Source: Pontibacter populi (GTDB lineage Bacteria; Bacteroidota; Bacteroidia; Cytophagales; Hymenobacteraceae). Taken from it: a stretch of DNA of 64,000 nucleotides. Both the position numbers and the translations under genes were made by a program. The notes under the pieces were generated by a model. It had not been told where the DNA came from, did not search any database, and saw only the letters and a program-made list of their open reading frames with translations. This document shows, in pieces, positions 8,872-17,484 of this stretch. Where the stretch lies: positions 1-64,000 of the forward strand of contig NZ_JAHWXQ010000001.1 in assembly GCF_019336435.1 (NCBI RefSeq). Reading direction: 5' to 3'. Positions within the stretch are counted from its first letter, which is position 1, and every line of letters begins with the position of its first letter.

Positions 8872-11598
8872 TTACCTGATCTTCACCACACGCATATAAT
8901 CCAGCATGGCCTGGTTTACTTCACCGTTCATGTTTTCGTTGTGTGGCTCAAAGGTCAGGCTTATCGTTTGCTTTCCTTTTTTTAGCGCAACCTCCACGGA
9001 GTTGGTAAAGCCCCAGTTATTCCATTCGTCGGTACCACGCTGTGGGAGCACGATGGTACCTACAAACTTGCCGTTAGCTTTCAGCGATCTGAGGGCCGCT
9101 TTGTTGCTGGTGTTTATCGGGCCGTTGCCGTTGGCATACCAGAAATCGACTGCATAAACCCCATCTTCAGGCACAACTATAGTTACTTTTACTTCTTTGT
9201 TCTTCTGCTTGCTGATCTCTACAAAGCCGGTGCCTGAAAAGTCGCGGTAAGGCTGGGTAGCTTTTGGTGCAAATTTCTCGAGCTCGTAAACCAGTTTGTA
9301 GGTATCGGCAACTATAGCCAATGGTTCGCTCCCGAACGATGTGACGCCATTTTTGTCTTCAGCCAGCACCATGTACTCGGCATAAGTACCGGGGCTCACA
9401 TTCAGGGTAGTATTTGTCGTTCTCTCCAGCAGCTTCCCGTTTTTCATTACCTGGTAGGCAACAGCACCGTCTATAGCTGGCCAGCTAAGCTTTCCTGAAC
9501 TATAGGTTACTTTCGGCGTGTCTGGAGAGGTGTAGCCTTCGGTTTGGTTGGACTTCCCTCCTGCTTCGTTGTTAGCCAGCTCAATTCTTATAGTATGCTT
9601 GCCCGTTAAGTTGCCAGGTATTACTGGCTTCTCCATCGGCTTGCCATCCATTGTTATCGATTTGATCTGGTTGCCATAGCCGCTTACTTCCAGATCGAGC
9701 ACGGCCTTTCGGTAGCTATAGTTGGTAAGCTTATGGGTTCCGGCAAAAGCCTTCGGCACAAATGGTTTCAATTCAATTTCGTTGGCTTTGAAGTCCATTC
9801 CGAAGTACACTTTGTACACCATGCTCAGGCTACCGGCCAGGCTCCACAACATGTTGCTGGAGTTAACCTGTGTACCGGCATAATCCCCGGAAGCAGACAC
9901 AAAGTTTTCCTTGTTGGTCAGGAATAGCGCTGCCGGGCGGTAAATAGCGCTGATGCTTTCGGTCAGGGCTGTTTCGTTGCCGGCATTGGCTGCGGCTAAA
10001 CTCCAGTACGACTGCACAAACGGCCAGGTAGCATTGTTATGATACGGCGGGATGCCCGGTATCTGTGGGTAAATGTTCGGGATACCAAAATCCGTAACCG
10101 GCGTGCTGGCAACTATAGTTTTGCTGCGCGCGTCATCGGCAATATCAAAAATTACAGTTAAGGCTTCTCCCAACGCCTCGGCTCTCGGCGACAGGATTTT
10201 ATAGTTCCGGCCATACAGGTACTGCGCATAGTAGCCCTTGTCTTCCAGCCACAAATGTTTGTTTATTCCTTCTTTTATACCTGCTGCAACTTCCCTGAAC
10301 TTCGCAGCAGACTCCTTGTCATTAAGCAGGTCGGCCATCTGGGCGGCTACCATGTTTGCCTGGTAATGTGCTGCATTGGTACCGAGGTTTTCAGATTCAA
10401 AAATATCGGCAGGCTGCATCCAGCGCGGGTAGGTCTGCTCACGCCAATCCAGGAACGACGATTCGCCGCGCATCATGCCTGTTTTCGGGTTAAAGGCATT
10501 TTTCTGGTCATCGAGTAACGACTTTTTGATGATCGCATACGTCTCCCGCAACCACTTTTCATCGCCGGTAGTTTTGTAAACTTCCCAGGCAGCCACGGCC
10601 CATATCACACGGTCTGTCGAAACAGGGTATGCACCCCCGGTCCCGGTATCCTGCACAATGCGGCCATCTTTAACTTTGCGCATCAAACTATACATCGATA
10701 CTTTCGGCTGCACCTGCGCCATCGACAGAATGATACTATAACTGATATCGCGGGTCCAGACGCCAGCCCACTCTTTTCCTGTTCTCAGTGTACTATCCGG
10801 CTCCACGGCATTTATCATCTCTTCCAGGGCCAGGTTGTATAACGCATTTGCCACCGGGTAATCAGACTGGTACTGCGGAAACGCGCTTGTGTTATGCGAC
10901 ATGGTCCATTGCTGGGCTGTCATTTTCTCGTCGCGGTTTTCGTTCATCAGCAACGTGATCTCGTAAATGCCGTCGCCGTCCGGATCAGTCAGTTCCGCTT
11001 CTTTTTTGCCACCCAGGTTATCAAAATCCCAGCTCAGCGGGTCGGTTCCGCCGGCAATGTAAACGCCTTTAAAATCTTCTTTATAGATCTTATCGCCGGT
11101 GGGCGTTGTGTAAAAACCCTGTTTTTTAAGAGCGTCCAGCACCGGATTCATGTTCAGGCGAACCGTCATTTTGCTGTTCGGAGCCAGGTACACATCTTTC
11201 GGCACTTCTGCATCATCTTTCATCTGCTTTCCAAATGTGATAACCGGCGTAACGCAGGCGCCATCCGCAGGAATACATTTGAAGAAGTGATCTGTGCCGG
11301 GTACCATTTCGTTGTCGCGGCCGTTAATGGCAAACTTAAACGTTACGCCTGGGCTCATGAACAAATTAACCGGGCTCTTATAGTTTGATGTGATCTCAGT
11401 TGGCGAAAGTATGCGCGCCACATGTTCACCCTGCACCACACTGTCCGGGTAAATAGCATAAGCACCTGACTGGTATATAGCTTTGGCGGCTGTAACTTCT
11501 GATTTCATAGTTGTATCAGCGGTTGGTTTCTGCGACTGGCAAGCGCCCATTACAAGCAAAGAGAACAGCAAACTTGACCTGAGGGAAATGTATTTCAT
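8872..11598 (-). CDS. Six-hairpin (MGH1-like) glycoside hydrolase lipoprotein with C-terminal carbohydrate-binding domain
   Basis: The protein has 908 aa. A type II signal peptide ends at the lipobox LVMGAC (Cys20), so it is probably anchored in the outer membrane. Residues about 35-230 look like a beta-sandwich module. Residues about 255-640 form an (alpha/alpha)6 catalytic region with EWAGVWTRDISYS, STDRVIWAVAAWEVY and SSFLDWREQTYP, whose acidic residues are candidate catalytic groups. A fibronectin-like stretch follows, and the last 145 residues (YELEKF...YANGNGPINTSN...) resemble a CBM6/35-type binding module. As the last gene of the starch locus, it is expected to trim oligosaccharides. 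The exact GH family and linkage cannot be fixed by eye. It starts 180 bp after the epimerase gene ends. Confidence 0.8.
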   Translation of the reverse strand: MKYISLRSSLLFSLLVMGACQSQKPTADTTMKSEVTAAKAIYQSGAYAIYPDSVVQGEHVARILSPTEITSNYKSPVNLFMSPGVTFKFAINGRDNEMVPGTDHFFKCIPADGACVTPVITFGKQMKDDAEVPKDVYLAPNSKMTVRLNMNPVLDALKKQGFYTTPTGDKIYKEDFKGVYIAGGTDPLSWDFDNLGGKKEAELTDPDGDGIYEITLLMNENRDEKMTAQQWTMSHNTSAFPQYQSDYPVANALYNLALEEMINAVEPDSTLRTGKEWAGVWTRDISYSIILSMAQVQPKVSMYSLMRKVKDGRIVQDTGTGGAYPVSTDRVIWAVAAWEVYKTTGDEKWLRETYAIIKKSLLDDQKNAFNPKTGMMRGESSFLDWREQTYPRWMQPADIFESENLGTNAAHYQANMVAAQMADLLNDKESAAKFREVAAGIKEGINKHLWLEDKGYYAQYLYGRNYKILSPRAEALGEALTVIFDIADDARSKTIVASTPVTDFGIPNIYPQIPGIPPYHNNATWPFVQSYWSLAAANAGNETALTESISAIYRPAALFLTNKENFVSASGDYAGTQVNSSNMLWSLAGSLSMVYKVYFGMDFKANEIELKPFVPKAFAGTHKLTNYSYRKAVLDLEVSGYGNQIKSITMDGKPMEKPVIPGNLTGKHTIRIELANNEAGGKSNQTEGYTSPDTPKVTYSSGKLSWPAIDGAVAYQVMKNGKLLERTTNTTLNVSPGTYAEYMVLAEDKNGVTSFGSEPLAIVADTYKLVYELEKFAPKATQPYRDFSGTGFVEISKQKNKEVKVTIVVPEDGVYAVDFWYANGNGPINTSNKAALRSLKANGKFVGTIVLPQRGTDEWNNWGFTNSVEVALKKGKQTISLTFEPHNENMNGEVNQAMLDYMRVVKIR

Positions 11599-11720
11599 GA
11601 GGTTATATTTTGTGTAAGCTCCGTGAGCTCCTAACTGTAGTTGTAAAACCTAAATTTACTATATTTTTGATGATGCCCCAGCACTAAAGCTACCATAAAC
11701 TATAGTTTGATGACATGCAA

Positions 11721-11752
11721 AAAGGAGCTGACCACTTTATCGCAGACAGCTC
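11721..11752 (-). terminator. Possible weak terminator after the epimerase gene
   Basis: A 7-bp stem, GGAGCTG/CAGCTCC, with a long loop is followed by TTTTT on the minus strand. It lies 27 bp past the galM stop and could cause partial termination before the downstream glycosidase gene. Confidence 0.5.
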
Positions 11753-11778
11753 CCTCATTATTTGCTGTAAACTATAGT

Positions 11779-12957
11779 TTACTCCTTCCGTGCAGAGAAT
11801 TTGTAGATGGTAGTTTCGTGGTATTTTTCTCCCGGCTTGATAACCGTGTTCGGGAAACCAGGCTGGTTCGGAGAATCCGGAAAGTGTTGTGCTTCGAGGC
11901 AAAGCCCGCCGAAACTGTTGTAGGTTGTTTTGTTCTTTCCGGTTAGCGAGCCATCCAGGTGATAGGCCGTGTATAGTTGGATGCCCGGCTGGGTGGTAAA
12001 CACTTCCATCACACGTCCTGTAGTTGGCTCATAAACTGTAGCGGCCTGCGTTAATTTCTCTCCACCATTATTGATCACATAGTTAAGATCATAGCCATAG
12101 CCCTGCAGGTTGTTAATGCGCGTACCAACCGGTTGTGGCGTGGTAAAATCGTAAGGCGTGCCTTTTACAGATGCCAATTCGCCTGTCGGGATAAGTGCTT
12201 TATCCGGAGCAGTAAACTTATCGGCATTTAGCTGCACAACATGGTTCAGAATATCTTTTTGCTGGCCGGCGCTCAGGTTAAAGTAACTATGGTTGGTCAG
12301 GTTTACAGGCGTGGCTTTGTCGGAAGTGGCTTCGTAGTCTATCTTCAGGCCGTTGTCTTCGGTTAAACTATAAGTAACGATAGCTGTCAGGTTGCCCGGG
12401 TAGCCTTCCTCCATATCTTTACTAACATAGGTAAGCTTTATGGCATTTTGCTCCGGCAATTCCTCCGCCTTCCAGACTACCCTGTCAAAACCAATATTTC
12501 CGCCGTGCAGGTGATTCGGGCCATCATTTGTAGCCAGTTTATACTCCTGCCCGTCGATTGTAAACTTACCATTAGCAATACGATTTGCATAGCGGCCAAC
12601 TATACCCCCGAAGTGCGGATCGTTCGGCACGTAGCCACTTGCATTGTCAAAACCCAGCGCTACATCGCCCATATTACCCTCTCTGTCCGGGGTAATGATG
12701 GAAGTAACTATAGCGCCATAGTTGGTAATTTTTACCTGCACGCCATTTTCGTTAGTTAATGTGTAAAGCTGCACTTCCTCGCCATTCGGAGCCGTGCCGA
12801 AAGATTCTTTGGTGATCGTCGTTCCTGGTTTTTCTGTATCGACAGTTGCAGTCTGTGCCATATGCTGTTCAGTGTTGTTGCAGCTGTTAAGTCCTGCTGT
12901 TGATAGTATCCCGAACAGGGCAAGCAGTAGCTGGTGCCTTAAAGGTTGTTTCTTCAT
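11779..12957 (-). CDS. galM: Aldose 1-epimerase (galactose mutarotase), lipoprotein form
   Basis: The protein has 392 aa. The lipobox LNSC (Cys26) places it on the periplasmic or outer-membrane side rather than in the cytoplasm. The family hallmarks are present: PNHLHGGNIGFDR (His149/His151), LTNHSYFNL with catalytic His223, and CLEAQHFPDSPN with catalytic base Glu355. It interconverts alpha and beta anomers of free sugars, which suits products released by the neighbouring amylases. It starts 37 bp after the amylase gene stops, so they are very likely co-transcribed. The stop codon TAA is followed at once by ACTATAGTTTA, the iterated motif of this window. Confidence 0.93.
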   Translation of the reverse strand: MKKQPLRHQLLLALFGILSTAGLNSCNNTEQHMAQTATVDTEKPGTTITKESFGTAPNGEEVQLYTLTNENGVQVKITNYGAIVTSIITPDREGNMGDVALGFDNASGYVPNDPHFGGIVGRYANRIANGKFTIDGQEYKLATNDGPNHLHGGNIGFDRVVWKAEELPEQNAIKLTYVSKDMEEGYPGNLTAIVTYSLTEDNGLKIDYEATSDKATPVNLTNHSYFNLSAGQQKDILNHVVQLNADKFTAPDKALIPTGELASVKGTPYDFTTPQPVGTRINNLQGYGYDLNYVINNGGEKLTQAATVYEPTTGRVMEVFTTQPGIQLYTAYHLDGSLTGKNKTTYNSFGGLCLEAQHFPDSPNQPGFPNTVIKPGEKYHETTIYKFSARKE

Positions 12958-12994
12958 GATTCCGAAACTATAGTTTGTGTATGAATTCTTAAAT

Positions 12995-14569
12995 TTATTG
13001 CTGCAGAATAACTGTACTATAAGCCGGTAACTCTACGGTGTTTTTCACCAGTTTGGCATCGTTATGGTGGAAGGCTGTTGTTTTATAGTTCGCCAGTTGC
13101 GCCGGTAAACTTATAGTTGCAGTTGAGCCGGAAAGGTTATGCAGCACTAAAACCGATTCGGCCTTGTACGCACGCACAAATGCACTGATCGCTTTATTCT
13201 CTAACGTAACCGGCTCTATTGTTCCGGAGGTAAGGGCAGCACTGCTATTTCTCAGTTTGATAAGTGACTTGTACAGGTTCAGGATAGAGGCTTTGTCCTG
13301 TAGTTGCACAGCTACCGGAGTAACGGTTTGCTCTGTCGTGTTCTTCGGCGTCATCCAGCTGGTGCGGCATTCATCGTTGGCTTGTACATCCCACAGAAAC
13401 GGCTCACGAATTTCTTCATCCGGCTTTTTACCTTTCATGCCTATCTCCTCGCCGTAGTAAATGTAAGGTGATCCCGGAAGCGTAAGTAACAGTGCTGCGG
13501 CCAGTTTTGCCTTGTTCATGTCGCCGCTCACTTCACTCATGATGCGGTTCTGATCATGGTTACTCAGGATGGTGGCATCTACATAAGCAGGGTTCACTTT
13601 TTTGTAAGCTTCTGCAATGTTGGCGTGTTTAATTGCCAGCGAATCGCCGGTGCCCTGGTTCAGCGCTTTCAGTATGGCCCAGCTCATCTCAAAGTTAAAC
13701 AATGCCGGAAGACCTTTAATGTAAGGCGCAGCCACGTCTGCCGTTGCCCACACCTCGCCTACCAGGTACACATCGGGTTTTACCTTCTGCATTTCGGCTT
13801 TAAATTCTTCCCAAAATTTGTGGTTATCTTCCTGTCTGTCGTCGGTAAAAATGTGGCGGGCTGCATCTAACCTGAAACCGTCAACTCCCACATCCTTTAA
13901 CCAGAAGCGACCAATCTTATACGCCTCCTGGCGAACTATAGGGTTGTCGAAATTCAGGTCGGGCATGCCACCCCAGAAGTACCCAAAGTATTTATAGTCA
14001 CTGCCCGGTACGCTGTGCCAGTGGTTTACATTGTAAGAATCGGCACCGGTAGTTTTACCTTCGCCCTTAGTTATCGAGTCATCTTTATGGGCCCATACAT
14101 AGTAATCGCGGTACTTGCTGTTTTCATCTTTGGCAGCTTCTTTAAACCACGGGTGCCCGTTGCCCGAGTGGTTCAGCACCAGGTCGATCACTACATTTAT
14201 GTTTCGCTTATGCGCTTCTGCTACAAACTCTTTAAAATCTTCCATGGTACCATAGTCCGGATGGATACCATAGTAGTCCGTAACATCGTATTTGTGGTAA
14301 GACGGTGACGGGCTCATCGGCATCAGCCATACACCCGTCACGCCTAGATCGGCCAGGTAATCCAGCTTCGAGGTCATTCCTTTTATATCTCCAATCCCAT
14401 CGTTATCCGAGTCGCAGAAAGACTGTACAAATATCTCGTAAGTTACACCGTTGGGCCAGTTGCTTGCCTGTGCCTCAGGCTGGTTATCTATTTTTGAGGG
14501 TGAGCTACAGGCACTGGCCAGTAATAAAGCGGCAGCAGGCAACAGGTGGTATAGTTTCAGGTTCTTCAT
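12995..14569 (-). CDS. GH13 alpha-amylase, outer-membrane lipoprotein
   Basis: The protein has 524 aa. A type II signal peptide ends in LASAC (Cys21). The catalytic (beta/alpha)8 barrel has all four GH13 regions: IDLVLNH (region I, His134), GFRLDAARH (nucleophile Asp235), LVGEVW (acid/base Glu272) and LSNHDQ (His338, Asp339). DSDNDGIGD near residue 53 looks like a calcium-binding loop. The position after susCDE and the surface-lipoprotein signal make it the functional counterpart of SusG, the surface endo-amylase. It starts beyond the susE terminator, so it may have its own promoter within 14570-14683. Identification is secure; alpha-glucosidase or neopullulanase specificity cannot be excluded. 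Confidence 0.93.
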   Translation of the reverse strand: MKNLKLYHLLPAAALLLASACSSPSKIDNQPEAQASNWPNGVTYEIFVQSFCDSDNDGIGDIKGMTSKLDYLADLGVTGVWLMPMSPSPSYHKYDVTDYYGIHPDYGTMEDFKEFVAEAHKRNINVVIDLVLNHSGNGHPWFKEAAKDENSKYRDYYVWAHKDDSITKGEGKTTGADSYNVNHWHSVPGSDYKYFGYFWGGMPDLNFDNPIVRQEAYKIGRFWLKDVGVDGFRLDAARHIFTDDRQEDNHKFWEEFKAEMQKVKPDVYLVGEVWATADVAAPYIKGLPALFNFEMSWAILKALNQGTGDSLAIKHANIAEAYKKVNPAYVDATILSNHDQNRIMSEVSGDMNKAKLAAALLLTLPGSPYIYYGEEIGMKGKKPDEEIREPFLWDVQANDECRTSWMTPKNTTEQTVTPVAVQLQDKASILNLYKSLIKLRNSSAALTSGTIEPVTLENKAISAFVRAYKAESVLVLHNLSGSTATISLPAQLANYKTTAFHHNDAKLVKNTVELPAYSTVILQQ

Positions 14570-14683
14570 AAAGCGGAGGGGTATATGGTTATAGTTTGGC
14601 TACTTCTGTTTGTTCAAAAGTAAACTGGCAAATGTTATAGCTGTTGAGAAATGCACAACTATAGTTACTGCTTCTAATTTAAA

Positions 14684-14723
14684 AAAAGAAACCCGGCAAT
14701 GTATAGTTGCCGGGTTTCTTTTT
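14684..14723 (-). terminator. Terminator closing the susCDE unit
   Basis: A stem of about 16 bp (AAAAGAAACCCGGCAA against TTGCCGGGTTTCTTTT) has A and T runs on both sides, so it may work in both directions. Its short loop contains TATAG, a partial form of the iterated motif. Confidence 0.9.
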
Positions 14724-14755
14724 AATAGTTATTCCTTATTCAGGAAATAGCTTAC

Positions 14756-15796
14756 TTATTTTTTGGTAACAGAGTATGTAACACTTCCATCCTCGTTCTC
14801 ATTGTCAAATACTATTTCATAAGTACCTGCTGTTGTGACCGGAATGTCTTTACCGCCCTGGTTCAGAATATTATTTGATGTGTCGTCGTCACCGTAGTTA
14901 AGAGCCCAATCATCGTTAAATCTGAATTTGATGTTACCGGCTTTCAGCTCAATAGTTGCTTTCCACACACCTGCAGCATTATCGTACTTCAGATTAGTGT
15001 CTTTATCCCAGCCACCTGGCGTTGCATCACCAATCAGTCCCCATGATTTTAGCTTATAAGACCAGGTCATGGTATTAGTGTTAGCAGTTATCTCGTAGGT
15101 GTCGGCTGTTGGCACTGTCAGGTTTCCACCTTTCTCAGCAAGTGTACCCGCCGTAGCGCCGCTACCATAGTCCATGTCCCAGTTTCTGGCAGGGTTAATT
15201 TTAAAGCCAAGATCTGTAGCACCCACAAAGCTGATGATACCTTTATAAATTCCATCGTTATCAACTGAGATCAGCGCCGGAGCTGTTTCAGGGCTCCAAC
15301 CCTGGTAGCCACCCGGTACATACAGGTACCCTGGCTCAGCCAGATACGGTGTAACAATCAGCTGCGTAACATCAGAATAAGCTGCCTCAACGAATTTAGA
15401 CACAGTAGCTTTTACACGAACTTCTATCTCGTTTTCTTCGAAGGGTGTTACCTGCAATTTGTTAATAAGATTATTAAGCTCTTCTACAGTAAATTTTTTC
15501 TCAAGTATACCGCCACCTGCATTCAGCTCAACCGGTGCTGCAAAATCAGTTCCTTTCAGCGCAAACTGAAGGGTATAATTAACAGCTGCATTATAGCCAA
15601 AATCAGAAGCACTCCAGTTTAAAGTAACAGCATCGTTTGCTTTTTCATCTTCTAAAAGCACAAGATTAGTAGCTGATACTGTGAGTGCTGGTTCAGTACC
15701 TGTTCTTACAGTTACAGTATCTTCATCTTTCTCGCAGCTCATAAGAGCCAGCGACGCGACGAAGATCATAAAATATTTATTTAGCCAGTTTTTCAT
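14756..15796 (-). CDS. susE: SusE/SusF-type starch-binding outer-membrane lipoprotein
   Basis: The protein has 346 aa. Lipobox LALMSC (Cys21). Residues about 35-150 form the SusE N-terminal domain (LSWSASDFGYNA-like NWSASDFGY). Two beta-sandwich starch-binding modules follow, at about 155-240 (YVPGGYQGWSPETAP) and 245-346 (WGLIGDATPGGWDKDTNL). Aromatic residues such as the Trp pairs are the expected glycan-contact positions. SusE proteins sit on the cell surface and hold starch oligosaccharides for the SusC/SusD pump. The gene starts 69 bp after susD stops and ends before a strong terminator. Confidence 0.92.
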   Translation of the reverse strand: MKNWLNKYFMIFVASLALMSCEKDEDTVTVRTGTEPALTVSATNLVLLEDEKANDAVTLNWSASDFGYNAAVNYTLQFALKGTDFAAPVELNAGGGILEKKFTVEELNNLINKLQVTPFEENEIEVRVKATVSKFVEAAYSDVTQLIVTPYLAEPGYLYVPGGYQGWSPETAPALISVDNDGIYKGIISFVGATDLGFKINPARNWDMDYGSGATAGTLAEKGGNLTVPTADTYEITANTNTMTWSYKLKSWGLIGDATPGGWDKDTNLKYDNAAGVWKATIELKAGNIKFRFNDDWALNYGDDDTSNNILNQGGKDIPVTTAGTYEIVFDNENEDGSVTYSVTKK

Positions 15797-15865
15797 AAAC
15801 CATTTAATTAAAATGTTTTTATATGAATAAAGCTGCAGAAAAAGCCCTGCAGCTTTATCATGTTA

Positions 15866-17464
15866 CTATCTTGTATATCCGGTGTTCTGCTCTAACGTAG
15901 GATTAGCTGTAAGATCCGTGTCAGGTATCGGGAACAGTATTCTAAACGACTCAACGCCTCTGCCATCCTCTACGCCACCTTTCCAAGGCCATACATAGCT
16001 ATCGTTTGTAAATTTGCCGAAACGGATAAGGTCTGTTCTGCGGTGTGCCTCCCACTTCAGTTCACGGGCTCTTTCTTCCAGTATAAATGGTAAGGTTAAC
16101 TGGCTTTGTGTAATGTTACCTGATGTACCATTAAAGGCGCGTTCACGCAAGCCGTTTACATAACCTAGTGCCTGGCCCATGCTTCCGCCAGAACCGCCAC
16201 GTAACACCGCTTCAGCATACATCAGGTATACATCTGCTAAACGGAACATCGGGTAGTCTGTATCCGGGTGGTCACCAGTCTGGTCAGAACCTTTTACTCC
16301 TGCTGATGTGATGTTCTTGAACTTCTCGATAGCATAACCCTCCTTAAAAGTAAATACATCTTTAATTTCCAGGGTCTGTCCATCTGTAAAGAAGTTAGCA
16401 CGTTCATCTGTATTACCTGTAATGTCAGGGAACAGGTTAACAATGTTTTTAGTAGTGCGCAGACCTGCCCAGCCACCATTGATACCATAATCCGCAGGAA
16501 CCATATTGCCACCAACCGGTGCATGCACCAGGTAGGTCATACCACCCCAGGTTGTAGTTCTCAACCCATCAAACGTGATCGGGAAAATGATCTCATTGGA
16601 TGTATGGTTATCTGCCAGGAACAGGTGATCGTACTCCTGCTCCAACGTAAAGCCGGCATCAATTACCTTCTGTGCATACGCAATGGCTTCGGTATATTTT
16701 GCCTGGCCAGTGTACACTTCAGCATTCAGGTATAGTTTGGTCAGGAGTGTCCAGGCAGCGGCCTGGTCTGCACGGCCATACTCATTCTGACGGGCTGCTA
16801 CAAGTTCCTCCTGTACTGCCAGCAGTTCAGATTCTATGTATTTAAACAAATCTGCTCTGTTAGTCTGCTTTGGCAGGAAGAAACCCACTTTATCAGCTTC
16901 GGTAACAAAAGGCACATTGCCATACAGGTCAAGTGCATGCCAGTAGCTCAGTGCTCTCAGGAAACGGGCTTCTGCGCGGAATTTCTTTGCAGTCTCCAGG
17001 TTTGCCCCTGAAATACCACGCTCGCTTAGTTTGGCATCCGTAGTTTCGCGGATGAACTCGTTTGTAAGTGCTACCTGGTAGAAAATACGATCGTACAGGG
17101 CACGAAGAAATTCGTTGCTTGATGTCCAGTCCATTTCGTGCAGGTCGCGCAGGTTACCGTCGTTCCAGGCAATTACAGCCTCGTCGGTGGTAAGCTCCTG
17201 TGCCTGCCAGTACTGGCGCAGGTAGTTAGAAGCACCTTCGTCGCCACCCAGAATATCTGGTCTTCCGGTTGGCCCCTGCTGCCCCGTTACTGCATAACCG
17301 GCGTATAGTTTGGCAAGGATAGGCTTATAGTTGTTAAAGTCCTGGTATACTTTTGATGATACAACATCATACTTCGGAGTTATATCAAGACTCTGGTCGC
17401 AGGCTGCTGCTGTTAGTGTAATTACACCGGCAAGAGCCATATTTTTTATAAATCTAGTATTCAT
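15866..17464 (-). CDS. susD: SusD/RagB-family nutrient-binding outer-membrane lipoprotein
   Basis: The protein has 532 aa. Lipobox LTAAAC (Cys22) is followed by the family start DQSLDITPK. Helical TPR-like regions (FRAEARFLRALSYWHALDLYGNVPFV) and the C-terminal RagB block (LPFILEERARELKWEAHRRTDLIRFGKF) are typical. It forms the lid of the SusC barrel and binds the incoming glycan. The gene lies 20 bp downstream of susC, which is tight operon spacing. Confidence 0.97.
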   Translation of the reverse strand: MNTRFIKNMALAGVITLTAAACDQSLDITPKYDVVSSKVYQDFNNYKPILAKLYAGYAVTGQQGPTGRPDILGGDEGASNYLRQYWQAQELTTDEAVIAWNDGNLRDLHEMDWTSSNEFLRALYDRIFYQVALTNEFIRETTDAKLSERGISGANLETAKKFRAEARFLRALSYWHALDLYGNVPFVTEADKVGFFLPKQTNRADLFKYIESELLAVQEELVAARQNEYGRADQAAAWTLLTKLYLNAEVYTGQAKYTEAIAYAQKVIDAGFTLEQEYDHLFLADNHTSNEIIFPITFDGLRTTTWGGMTYLVHAPVGGNMVPADYGINGGWAGLRTTKNIVNLFPDITGNTDERANFFTDGQTLEIKDVFTFKEGYAIEKFKNITSAGVKGSDQTGDHPDTDYPMFRLADVYLMYAEAVLRGGSGGSMGQALGYVNGLRERAFNGTSGNITQSQLTLPFILEERARELKWEAHRRTDLIRFGKFTNDSYVWPWKGGVEDGRGVESFRILFPIPDTDLTANPTLEQNTGYTR

Positions 17465-17484
17465 AGATTTCAGAAATTTAAAAA